From positions 1 through 8,498 of the forward strand of contig JAYWIG010000288.1 of the NCBI GenBank assembly GCA_043789035.1: DNA of 8,498 nucleotides. The letters run 5' to 3'. Under the pieces are notes generated by a model that did not search any database, was not told the DNA's origin, and was given only the letters and a program-made list of their open reading frames with translations. This stretch comes from JAYWIG01 sp043789035 (GTDB lineage Bacteria > Pseudomonadota > Gammaproteobacteria > Burkholderiales > Burkholderiaceae_E). The position numbers were made by a program, and so were the translations under genes. Position 1 is the stretch's first letter. Every line of letters begins with the position of its first letter. Shown here piece after piece: positions 1-6,364 of the stretch.

Positions 1-368
1 TCCCGTTTGCTTTGAATGCTGACCTAATCAATCGAGGCAAGGCCGCTGCAAAAAAACAGCAGATTGATAAACTCATTGGCCTAGATATCGAATTTCACAG
101 CGCCATCTATCGCGCCTCTGGCAATCCTCTCATTGAAAAAAGCGCCGCATTGCATTGGCAGCATATTAAGCGTGCTATGGGCGCAGTTCTGCAATCGAAT
201 ACCGTAAGAGAAACCGTGTGGCAAGAACATGAAGCCATTGCCGATGCCATTGCGCAAGGCGACGCTCGCAAAGCAGAAACATTGATGCGAGGCCATGGCG
301 AAAAAGCTAGCTATAACCTCGTTCTACAAATTAACTCGCTTCTATTATCGCAAGGAGATCATTCATGA
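1..368 (+). CDS. GntR/FadR-family transcriptional regulator, C-terminal FCD ligand-binding domain (5' end outside window)
   Basis: The frame is open from the first bases of the window, so this is the C-terminal part of a longer gene. The TTG at 12 is an internal Leu codon, not a start. About 121 codons are visible, where full FadR/GntR regulators have about 220-250 residues, so the N-terminal winged helix lies to the left. The visible part is a typical FCD helical domain: an Asp-x-x-Phe-His segment followed by ASGNP near the beginning, then a Glu-His pair, AIAQGD, and a late Gly-His. The Asp and the three His match the metal/ligand-binding set known in FCD domains. Such proteins are usually repressors released by a carboxylate-type effector. 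The gene overlaps the next one by ATGA, so it most likely controls the operon it belongs to. Family assignment is firm; the effector is unknown. Confidence 0.92.
   Translation, partial: PFALNADLINRGKAAAKKQQIDKLIGLDIEFHSAIYRASGNPLIEKSAALHWQHIKRAMGAVLQSNTVRETVWQEHEAIADAIAQGDARKAETLMRGHGEKASYNLVLQINSLLLSQGDHS
352..357 (+). promoter_or_regulatory. Ribosome binding site of the oxygenase gene
   Basis: AAGGAG lies 7 bases before the ATG at 365, inside the end of the regulator gene. It is the clearest Shine-Dalgarno of the operon and fixes the start of the oxygenase. The downstream members have weak sites and probably depend on translational coupling. Confidence 0.75.
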
Positions 369-1237
369 AACTCACTAAAGAACAGCTCGAACAATTCGAC
401 CGTGAAGGCTATTTGTTTTTCCCAAGCCTTTTTACCCCTGAAGAGACTAAGAACTTAAACAACGCTGTGCCAGAGTTATATAGCCGTCGTGAGGCCTATA
501 ACGTGCGCGAAAAAGGCTCTGATGCTGTTCGGACAAACTTCGCGGCACACCTGATTAGTGAGCCTTTCGCAAAGCTGGCTAGGCATCCACGCATGATAGA
601 ACCAGTAGAAGCATTGTTTGCCGAAAAGCTTTACATGCATCAGTTCAAAATTAACGGCAAAATGGCCTTTGAAGGTGACGTTTGGCAGTGGCATCAAGAC
701 TATGGCACTTGGCTCAACGACGATCAAATGCCCACTGAACGGGCCATGAACGTGGCGATTTTTCTCGACGATGTTACGGAATATAACGGCCCGTTGATGT
801 TCATTCCCGGAAGCCACAAAAAAGGTGTGGTAGATGCGAAACATGACCTCACCACCACGAGCTACCCGCTCTGGACAGTCGATAACAATCTCATCACCCA
901 ACTCGTCGATAGAGCGGGTGGCAAAGACGGCGGTATCGTGTCACCTAAAGGCCCGGCTGGCTCAATGATTCTTTTTCACAGCTGCTTAGTGCATGCTTCA
1001 AGCTCCAACCTTTCGCCATTCAATCGCGTCAGTGTTTACTTAAGCCTGTGTGCAGTAAGCAACCATATTCGTCGCTTTAAGCGCCCTGAATTCATCGCCC
1101 ACAGAGACTTCACCCCGATTGATTGCCTGCCTGACGATTGCTTGTTGAAAGACTACCCAGTCGAAACGCCTTGGAAAGACGGCATGCCAGCAAGTGCCTT
1201 GTTAACTTCGAGCGACGAACAAAAGAAAGCCGCCTAA
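365..1237 (+). CDS. Phytanoyl-CoA dioxygenase (PhyH) family Fe(II)/2-oxoglutarate-dependent oxygenase, EctD-like
   Basis: A 290-residue cytosolic oxygenase predicted to hydroxylate a small substrate using O2 and 2-oxoglutarate. The iron triad is visible: His110-x-Asp112 in WQWHQDYGTW, and the distal His210. Arg221, eleven residues after His210 in the stretch ASSSNLSPFNR, is the expected 2-oxoglutarate anchor. The N-S/T-x-S-P-x-x-R pattern and the His-to-Arg spacing resemble ectoine hydroxylase more than human PhyH. The start at 365 has a good Shine-Dalgarno and an ATGA overlap with the regulator. The stop is followed directly by the ATG of the oxidoreductase gene. No ectoine synthesis genes are visible, and the neighbours point to catabolism, so I do not call it ectD. 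Fold and cofactors are confident; the substrate is unknown. Confidence 0.9.
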   Translation: MKLTKEQLEQFDREGYLFFPSLFTPEETKNLNNAVPELYSRREAYNVREKGSDAVRTNFAAHLISEPFAKLARHPRMIEPVEALFAEKLYMHQFKINGKMAFEGDVWQWHQDYGTWLNDDQMPTERAMNVAIFLDDVTEYNGPLMFIPGSHKKGVVDAKHDLTTTSYPLWTVDNNLITQLVDRAGGKDGGIVSPKGPAGSMILFHSCLVHASSSNLSPFNRVSVYLSLCAVSNHIRRFKRPEFIAHRDFTPIDCLPDDCLLKDYPVETPWKDGMPASALLTSSDEQKKAA

Positions 1238-2605
1238 ATGAATCTCTATGCAAAACTCTTACAACGTGAAGCGCAAGGCAGACCGGTTCGCATTGGCTTA
1301 ATTGGTGCAGGCAAATTTGGTTCGATGTATTTGGCACAAGTGCCACGCACACCGGGAACACATCTAGTAGCGATCGCAGACCTATCACCGGATATGGCAC
1401 GTGCGAACCTTGCTAGGGTTGGCTGGGCGCCCCATGCCACGCAAGCCAGGTCGGCCGATGAGGCAATGAAGAACAAAACCACCTGGATTACCGAAGACTG
1501 GCGGGCAGTAGTCAGCAACCCCAACATCGATATTATCGTTGAATGCACCGGCAATCCCGTTGCTGCCGTTGACCATTGCCTTGAAGCTTTCGCTCACGGC
1601 AAGCACGTGGTGAACGTGACTGTAGAAGCCGACGCGTTTTGTGGCCCATTGCTCGCTCGAAAAGCCGAAGTAGCGGGTGTTATTTATTCATTGGCGTTCG
1701 GCGATCAACCTGCTCTGATTTGTGATTTGGTCGATTGGGCACGTACCTGTGGCTTCCCAGTAGTTGCAGCTGGCCGAGGCCATAAATGGCTACCGCACTT
1801 TGCTCAAAGCACACCAGATACCGTTTGGGGCTACTACGGCTTAACGCAGGAGCAAGCTGACCGTGGCGGCTTAAATCCCAAAATGTTCAATAGTTTTCTC
1901 GACGGCTCGAAACCTTCGATTGAAAGCACCGCAGTATCGAATGCGACTGGTTTAAGTGTTCCATCAGATGGTTTGCTCTACCCTCCAGCCTCGGTAGACG
2001 ATATTCCGTTCGTCATGCGCCCACGTTCTGAAGGTGGAGTGCTTGAACGCAAAGGCATGGTTGAAGTGATTTCATCGTTAGAGGCTGACGGTCGCTCTAT
2101 TCCCTACGACATTCGCATGGGCGTATGGGTCACTATTGAAGCGGACACCGATTACATTAAAAACTGCTTTGAGGAATACAAAGTACGTACTGACCCTAGT
2201 GGCCGCTACTGCACCTTGTATAAGCGCTGGCACCTGATCGGCTTAGAAGTCGGTGTGAGCGTCGCATCGGTTGCCGTGCGCGGCGAGCCAACCGGCGTTG
2301 CAACCGGTTGGAATGCTGACGTAGTAGCCACTGCCAAACGCGATTTAAAGCCAGGCGAAATGCTCGACGGTGAGGGTGGCTACACAGTATGGGGCAAACT
2401 CTTCCCCGCAGACAAATCTGCCGCTATCGGTGGTTTACCACTCGGGTTAGCGCATAACGTGAAAGTCATTCGGCCAGTCGCTGCAGGTCAAAGTTTAACT
2501 TGGGCCGACGTTGCTATGGACACCACCACCCGCGCTTACAACCTGCGTCGTGAAATGGAATCGATGTTTGTACAACCTTCTTCTAAGATTGCTAAAGCGG
2601 CATGA
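1238..2605 (+). CDS. NAD(P)-dependent oxidoreductase with C-terminal SAF domain
   Basis: 455 residues, starting at the ATG that directly abuts the oxygenase stop codon. Residues about 17-130 form a Rossmann fold: the glycine motif GAGKFG at 23-28, an acidic residue in AIAD near 48 at the end of the second strand, and VECTGNPVAAVDHCLEAFAHGKHVV, given here as 101-125, typical of homoserine-dehydrogenase/Gfo-Idh-like enzymes. A central domain of about 230 residues follows. Residues about 363-430 (AKRDLKPGEML, then a second VAAGQSLTWADV repeat-like strand) look like a SAF domain, as in antifreeze-like and FlgA/altronate dehydratase proteins. Because of that tail, relatives are sometimes labelled as FlgA flagellar proteins, which is misleading here. 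It probably oxidises or reduces an intermediate made by its neighbours. The substrate is not known. The gene overlaps the amidohydrolase by ATGA. Confidence 0.82.
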   Translation: MNLYAKLLQREAQGRPVRIGLIGAGKFGSMYLAQVPRTPGTHLVAIADLSPDMARANLARVGWAPHATQARSADEAMKNKTTWITEDWRAVVSNPNIDIIVECTGNPVAAVDHCLEAFAHGKHVVNVTVEADAFCGPLLARKAEVAGVIYSLAFGDQPALICDLVDWARTCGFPVVAAGRGHKWLPHFAQSTPDTVWGYYGLTQEQADRGGLNPKMFNSFLDGSKPSIESTAVSNATGLSVPSDGLLYPPASVDDIPFVMRPRSEGGVLERKGMVEVISSLEADGRSIPYDIRMGVWVTIEADTDYIKNCFEEYKVRTDPSGRYCTLYKRWHLIGLEVGVSVASVAVRGEPTGVATGWNADVVATAKRDLKPGEMLDGEGGYTVWGKLFPADKSAAIGGLPLGLAHNVKVIRPVAAGQSLTWADVAMDTTTRAYNLRREMESMFVQPSSKIAKAA

Positions 2606-4263
2606 ACGATTTACTGATTCGCAACGCCAAAGTGTTCGATGGCAGTGGCAACGCACCTGAGATAAAAGATGTTGCGATCAGAAATGGCAAGATCGTTGCC
2701 AATAATGGCGGAGCGCGAGACACCATTGACGCTACCGGTTTGGCACTCATGCCTGGCATCATTGATAGTCACACACATTTCGATGCTCAGATCACTTGGG
2801 ATAACAGCTTAAGGCCTTCACCTTCGCTAGGTGTCACCACTGCAGTGATTGGTAATTGCGGCTTCACAATTGCCCCTTGTAGGCCAGAACACCGTGACTT
2901 AACCATGCGCAACCTTACTCAGGTTGAAGGCATGTCGCTCGATGTTTTGCGCTCTGGCATTGATTGGGGTTTTCAAACCTTCCCAGAATACCTTGCCCAG
3001 CTTAAACGCAACGGAGCTGTCCTTAACACTGCCGCCTACATAGGCCACAGCAGCATAAGAACTTACGTGATGGGCGAGGATGCAGCATCGCGAAAAGCTA
3101 ACGCTACAGAGATAGCTCAAATGGCCAATCTTGTTCGCGAAGCAATGAGTGTTGGTGCAATAGGATTCGCAACGTCCACAAGCCCAGCGCACAACGGCGA
3201 AGGGGGCAAACCGATGCCATCGCGATTAGCTTGTGATGATGAAATGATGGCTCTCACCAAAGCCATGGGCGAACAAGGCAAAGGCGTTTATATGGTTACT
3301 AAAGGCGGCCATATGAGCATAGACTTCTTAGAATCTCTTGCGATTGAATCAAAGCGCCCTGTCATGATCGCAGCGCTTTTGCATAACAATACCAATCCAA
3401 CAGGTGTGTTCAAAGACTTGGACAGTATTGCTGCGGCAAACGCTCGTGGCAATCATTTAATAGGCCAGGTGAGCTGCTGCCCACTATCGATGGACTTTAC
3501 GCTGCAGTCGCCCTACCCGGTTGAAGGTTTACAAAGCTGGCAGCCAGCCCTCGGTAAAACTGGAAAAGCACTTGAGCAAGTGCTTAGGGATCCATCGTTT
3601 CGTAAAGCGGTGAAAGAGGAAATTGCAGCACCAGCTGTATTTCGGCTTTTTAACGGCGAATGGAACAAGGTTCATATTACCGAATCGGCGACGCAAAAGT
3701 TTCGCGAGTTTGAACAAAAACCACTAGACATTGCCGCCAAAGGCTACGGCAAAGACTGTCTCGACTTTATGCTTGATGTGGCGCTGGATGAAGAGCTCAA
3801 CACCGTATTTACTGCCATGCTGCTCAACAGTGACGAACAAGCGGTTGGCCGGATGTTGAACCACCCCAACAGCTTGGTGAGCCTGAGCGATGCCGGCGCA
3901 CACCTGACTTTCTTCAATGACGCTGGTTTTGGCTTACACCTGCTTGGCCACTGGGCAAGAGATTTGAAAGCGATGCCAGTACAGCAAGCGGTCGCTCAGC
4001 TCACTAGCCAACCTGCAGCGATTTTTGGGTTTAGTGATCGCGGCTTAATTCGCGACGGATTCGCCGCAGACCTGCTGCTCTTTGATGAAGCCACCGTAGG
4101 GCGCAGCGCAAAGAAACGGGTATTTGACTTACCTGGTGGAGGGCCAAGGCTGACGACTGACGCTATAGGTGTGCACGGAGTTTGGGTGAATGGGAAACTC
4201 GTCGCGAACAAAAACGGTATGTTGGCTACGCCGCCACTCGCTGGAGATTTGCTTCTCTCCTAA
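2602..4263 (+). CDS. Amidohydrolase-3 family protein, N-acyl-D-amino-acid deacylase-like
   Basis: 553 residues, a metal-dependent hydrolase of the amidohydrolase superfamily, close to the D-aminoacylase/dihydroorotase-like branch. An N-terminal beta-sandwich piece (1-50) leads into PGIIDSHTHFD with His57 and His59. Cys86 in IGNCGF matches the bridging Cys of D-aminoacylase. His261 in AALLHN and Asp430 in LSDAGAHLTFF match the later metal/catalytic positions. The C-terminus closes the sandwich (ADLLLFD near 489-495, VHGVWVNGKLV near 524-534). The classical THxR histidine of D-aminoacylases appears as Thr233-Lys234, with His237 just after, so the enzyme belongs to a separate clade whose annotated activity should be treated as a guess. 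ATGA overlap with the oxidoreductase indicates coupled translation. It probably cleaves an amide, or a cyclic amide or ester, in the operon's pathway. Confidence 0.87.
   Translation: MNDLLIRNAKVFDGSGNAPEIKDVAIRNGKIVANNGGARDTIDATGLALMPGIIDSHTHFDAQITWDNSLRPSPSLGVTTAVIGNCGFTIAPCRPEHRDLTMRNLTQVEGMSLDVLRSGIDWGFQTFPEYLAQLKRNGAVLNTAAYIGHSSIRTYVMGEDAASRKANATEIAQMANLVREAMSVGAIGFATSTSPAHNGEGGKPMPSRLACDDEMMALTKAMGEQGKGVYMVTKGGHMSIDFLESLAIESKRPVMIAALLHNNTNPTGVFKDLDSIAAANARGNHLIGQVSCCPLSMDFTLQSPYPVEGLQSWQPALGKTGKALEQVLRDPSFRKAVKEEIAAPAVFRLFNGEWNKVHITESATQKFREFEQKPLDIAAKGYGKDCLDFMLDVALDEELNTVFTAMLLNSDEQAVGRMLNHPNSLVSLSDAGAHLTFFNDAGFGLHLLGHWARDLKAMPVQQAVAQLTSQPAAIFGFSDRGLIRDGFAADLLLFDEATVGRSAKKRVFDLPGGGPRLTTDAIGVHGVWVNGKLVANKNGMLATPPLAGDLLLS
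3566..3585 (+). repeat. Perfect inverted repeat inside the amidohydrolase gene
   Basis: AAGCACTTG and CAAGTGCTT, separated by AG, form 9-base arms. The element codes for KALEQVL within the amidohydrolase. There is no T-run after it, so it is not an intrinsic terminator. It may be chance or a small internal RNA hairpin. Confidence 0.4.
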
Positions 4264-4284
4264 GCGCATTACTTAATCGGTAAA

Positions 4285-4851
4285 ATGCTCGTTATGAGCA
4301 CACATAACGACAGCATTGATAAAAATCGCCTCGACAAAACCCGCCATTGGTTAGAAGCGGCAGTTATTGGCCTCAACCTATGCCCTTTCGCCAAAGCAGC
4401 TTACACAAAAGATAAAATTCGCTTTGTTGTGAGCGATGCTAAAGATGAAGAGCATTTGTTACATACCTTAAGCGATGAGCTAAAACTCTTAGAAAACACC
4501 CCAATCGATGAGATTGAAACAACGCTCATCATTCACCCTGATGTTTTGAAGGACTTCTTCGACTACAACGACTTTCTTTCACTAGCAGAAGGTTTGCTCA
4601 CTGATCATGAGCTTGATGGTGAAATTCAAATTGCGAGTTTCCACCCTGACTACCAATTTGCCGGTACTCAAAAGGAGGATCCGACCAATAACACCAATCG
4701 CTCGCCCTACCCGATGATGCATTTGCTCAGGGAAGACAGCATCGACAAAGCGCTAGACTCTGACCAGAACGCCGATGCCATAATCGAGCGCAACACCGCG
4801 ACCATGCGCGAACTTGGCCAAGCAGGTTGGCTAATGCTAATGAGCCAATAA
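4285..4851 (+). CDS. DUF1415 family protein
   Basis: 188 residues if started at the ATG at 4285, or 185 from the ATG at 4294. Neither start has a convincing Shine-Dalgarno. Recognised as DUF1415 from IGLNLCPFAK (28-37), ASFHPDYQFAGT (117-128) and NRSPYPMMHLLRE (138-150), all hallmark conserved blocks, and the length is normal. It is a soluble protein without signal peptide or membrane segment. The conserved Cys33, His120 and Asp122 could form a metal or catalytic site, but no function is established that I know of. It starts 21 bases after the amidohydrolase stop and may be read from the same transcript, although its content suggests a separate housekeeping-like unit with the three genes behind it. 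The cupin gene begins directly at its stop codon. Confidence 0.88.
   Translation: MLVMSTHNDSIDKNRLDKTRHWLEAAVIGLNLCPFAKAAYTKDKIRFVVSDAKDEEHLLHTLSDELKLLENTPIDEIETTLIIHPDVLKDFFDYNDFLSLAEGLLTDHELDGEIQIASFHPDYQFAGTQKEDPTNNTNRSPYPMMHLLREDSIDKALDSDQNADAIIERNTATMRELGQAGWLMLMSQ
4289..4310. repeat. Inverted repeat over the DUF1415 translation start
   Basis: TCGTTATG and CATAACGA are perfect 8-base arms around a 6-base spacer. The left arm contains the second possible start codon (4294-4296), and the first lies 2 bases upstream of the element. It could be an operator or an RNA hairpin that masks the start, but one such repeat is expected by chance in a window of this size. Confidence 0.35.
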
Positions 4852-5238
4852 ATGACAAAAAACTTTATTCAAACAATTCTCTATACAGACACCGATGGCC
4901 GTGCGAAGTTTAAGGAAGAAGCGATTCCTTTAAACGAAGGCAATCCGCAATCGATGGTGTCCCAAGTATTCGAATCAGGTGGATTTCAATTGCGTGAAAG
5001 CCCAATCGGGTTTCGCAGCCAGTTTCATTGCACAGGTAAACCACAATGGGTATTTATCCTAAAAGGCCAAATGAAAATTGGCTTACAAGACGGCAGCTAC
5101 AAAGTGTTTACGGCAGGTGAGCATTTCTTCTCAGCTGACACGCTGCCAGAAGGAGATATATTTGATGCCGCTATTCACGGACATTGGAGCGCCCAAGTCG
5201 GCGATTCACCATTGCAAACTTTGTTTGTACGTTCATGA
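4852..5238 (+). CDS. Small single-domain cupin protein
   Basis: 128 residues that fit one cupin beta-barrel. Cupin motif 1 is visible at about 59-76: a single His59 in SQFHCTGKPQWVFILKGQMKIGL, given here by position as 57-78, where canonical members have HxH and a later Glu. Motif 2 is around 86-111, with GEHFF and a late His109/His111. The reduced ligand set (His59, Gln65, His109) is typical of a group of small bacterial cupins without assigned activity, so metal binding is plausible but the reaction is unknown. The ATG directly follows the DUF1415 stop with no visible Shine-Dalgarno, and the stop overlaps the next ATG as ATGA, so it is translationally coupled on both sides. Confidence 0.8.
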   Translation: MTKNFIQTILYTDTDGRAKFKEEAIPLNEGNPQSMVSQVFESGGFQLRESPIGFRSQFHCTGKPQWVFILKGQMKIGLQDGSYKVFTAGEHFFSADTLPEGDIFDAAIHGHWSAQVGDSPLQTLFVRS

Positions 5239-6005
5239 CTAACCTACCTTTGAATCCACCACCCCCTAGCGACGGACGAATTCGCTTATCCAAACGCATG
5301 AGCGAGTTAGGGTTAAGCTCACGTCGAGAGGCTGATGCTCTGATCGAGCGAGGTTGGGTGTTTGTCGACGGTGAGCCAGTCACCGAACTAGGCACGAAAA
5401 TTTTCCCGAACCAGAGAATCACGCTGAATAAAGAAGCGACCTCGGAACAACAAGCCCGCGTCACCATCCTCATTCATAAACCCATCGGTTTTGTCTCAGG
5501 GCAACCCGAGCCACCACATCAACCGGCGGTAACGTTGGTGCAACCTCCCAACCAATTCAAACGTTCACCGAAAGATTTGAAATGGCATCACGTCCACCTG
5601 CGCGGATTAGCGCCTGCAGGTCGGTTAGATATTGATTCAACTGGCCTCCTAGTGATGACGCAAGATGGTCGAATTGCCAAGCAGCTCATCGGCGAAAACT
5701 CCTTGGTCGATAAAGAATACTTGGTACGTGTTTTTGGCGAAATTAAACCTGACGGTTTGCGCTTGTTAAACCATGGCCTATCGCTAGACGATGTTCAACT
5801 CAAACCTGCAAGAGTGAGCTGGATTAACGAAGACCAACTCCACTTTACGTTATGGGAAGGCCGTAATCGGCAAATCCGTCGTATGTGCGAATTGGTCGGG
5901 CTCAATGTTATCGGGCTAAAGCGTGTACGAATCGGTGGTGTTAATCTTGGCAACCTGCCTATGGGCCAATGGCGCTATTTAGGGCCTGATGAAAGCTTTA
6001 TCTAA
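5235..6005 (+). CDS. rRNA pseudouridine synthase, RsuA/RluB/RluF family
   Basis: 256 residues. The frame can be extended to a TTG at 5184, but the ATG at 5235 overlaps the cupin stop (ATGA) and puts the S4 domain at a normal place, so I chose it. Residues about 16-62 are an S4 RNA-binding domain (IRLSKRMSELGLSSRREAD). The catalytic domain begins near 76 (VTILIHKPIGFVSG) and carries the family signature GRLDIDSTGLL at 129-139, with Asp132 as the catalytic aspartate. The C-terminal motif GRNRQIRRMCELVGLNVIGL lies at 199-218. The enzyme isomerises a specific uridine in ribosomal RNA. The S4 domain and motif spacing are closest to RluF (23S rRNA), but the target uridine cannot be fixed by eye, so no symbol is given. 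A stretch of about 38 residues between HKPIGFVSG and GRLD is longer than in E. coli RluF or RsuA. Confidence 0.93.
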   Translation: MTNLPLNPPPPSDGRIRLSKRMSELGLSSRREADALIERGWVFVDGEPVTELGTKIFPNQRITLNKEATSEQQARVTILIHKPIGFVSGQPEPPHQPAVTLVQPPNQFKRSPKDLKWHHVHLRGLAPAGRLDIDSTGLLVMTQDGRIAKQLIGENSLVDKEYLVRVFGEIKPDGLRLLNHGLSLDDVQLKPARVSWINEDQLHFTLWEGRNRQIRRMCELVGLNVIGLKRVRIGGVNLGNLPMGQWRYLGPDESFI

Positions 6006-6352
6006 TGACTCTTACCATTGCATTAAACTGGTTTGCGATCGCCATCACTTTGGCCTTCGGCATATTTTCTTTTGTAGCACCGAAAAAAAGCGCGGCATCC
6101 GTGTTCTTTACTTTGAGCAGCAGTCGCGCAATTGCAGAGTATCGCATTGGTTTTGGCGGAATGCTGATTGGCATCTGTGGGTGGATCATCTATTCGAACG
6201 CGCCTGCCGCCATAAAAGCCCTCGGATTTATTTGGGCAGGTGCAGCCATCGCGAGGGCTTCGAGCTTCTTCATCGACAGCCCTAAGCCGAACAACTTTTT
6301 TATTGCTGCGCTAGTCTTTGAAGCCGTTATGGCAGCGTGCCTATTCGTTTAA
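6005..6352 (+). CDS. DUF4345 family small membrane protein
   Basis: 115 residues with four hydrophobic helices at about 6-25, 48-64, 68-88 and 97-115. The AEYRIGFGGM segment (44-53) before helix 2, with charged Glu45 and Arg47, is the recognisable mark of DUF4345. It is an inner-membrane protein of unknown function. The ATG shares its first base with the TAA of the pseudouridine synthase gene (TAATG), so it is the last member of the coupled chain that begins at 4285. The stop is 12 bases from the convergent Bug gene, and no hairpin terminator fits in between. Confidence 0.82.
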   Translation: MTLTIALNWFAIAITLAFGIFSFVAPKKSAASVFFTLSSSRAIAEYRIGFGGMLIGICGWIIYSNAPAAIKALGFIWAGAAIARASSFFIDSPKPNNFFIAALVFEAVMAACLFV

Positions 6353-6364
6353 TAATCTAATAAC

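Noticed and set aside
476..901. Long minus-strand open frame opposite the oxygenase gene
   Set aside because: A shadow of a gene with clear family motifs; the peptide shows no recognisable domain.
5184..5234. TTG start giving a 273-residue pseudouridine synthase
   Set aside because: The ATG at 5235 overlaps the cupin stop, and the added 17 residues only re-read the end of the cupin gene.
6353..6364. Bidirectional terminator between the convergent DUF4345 and Bug genes
   Set aside because: Only 12 AT-rich bases, with no complementary arms.
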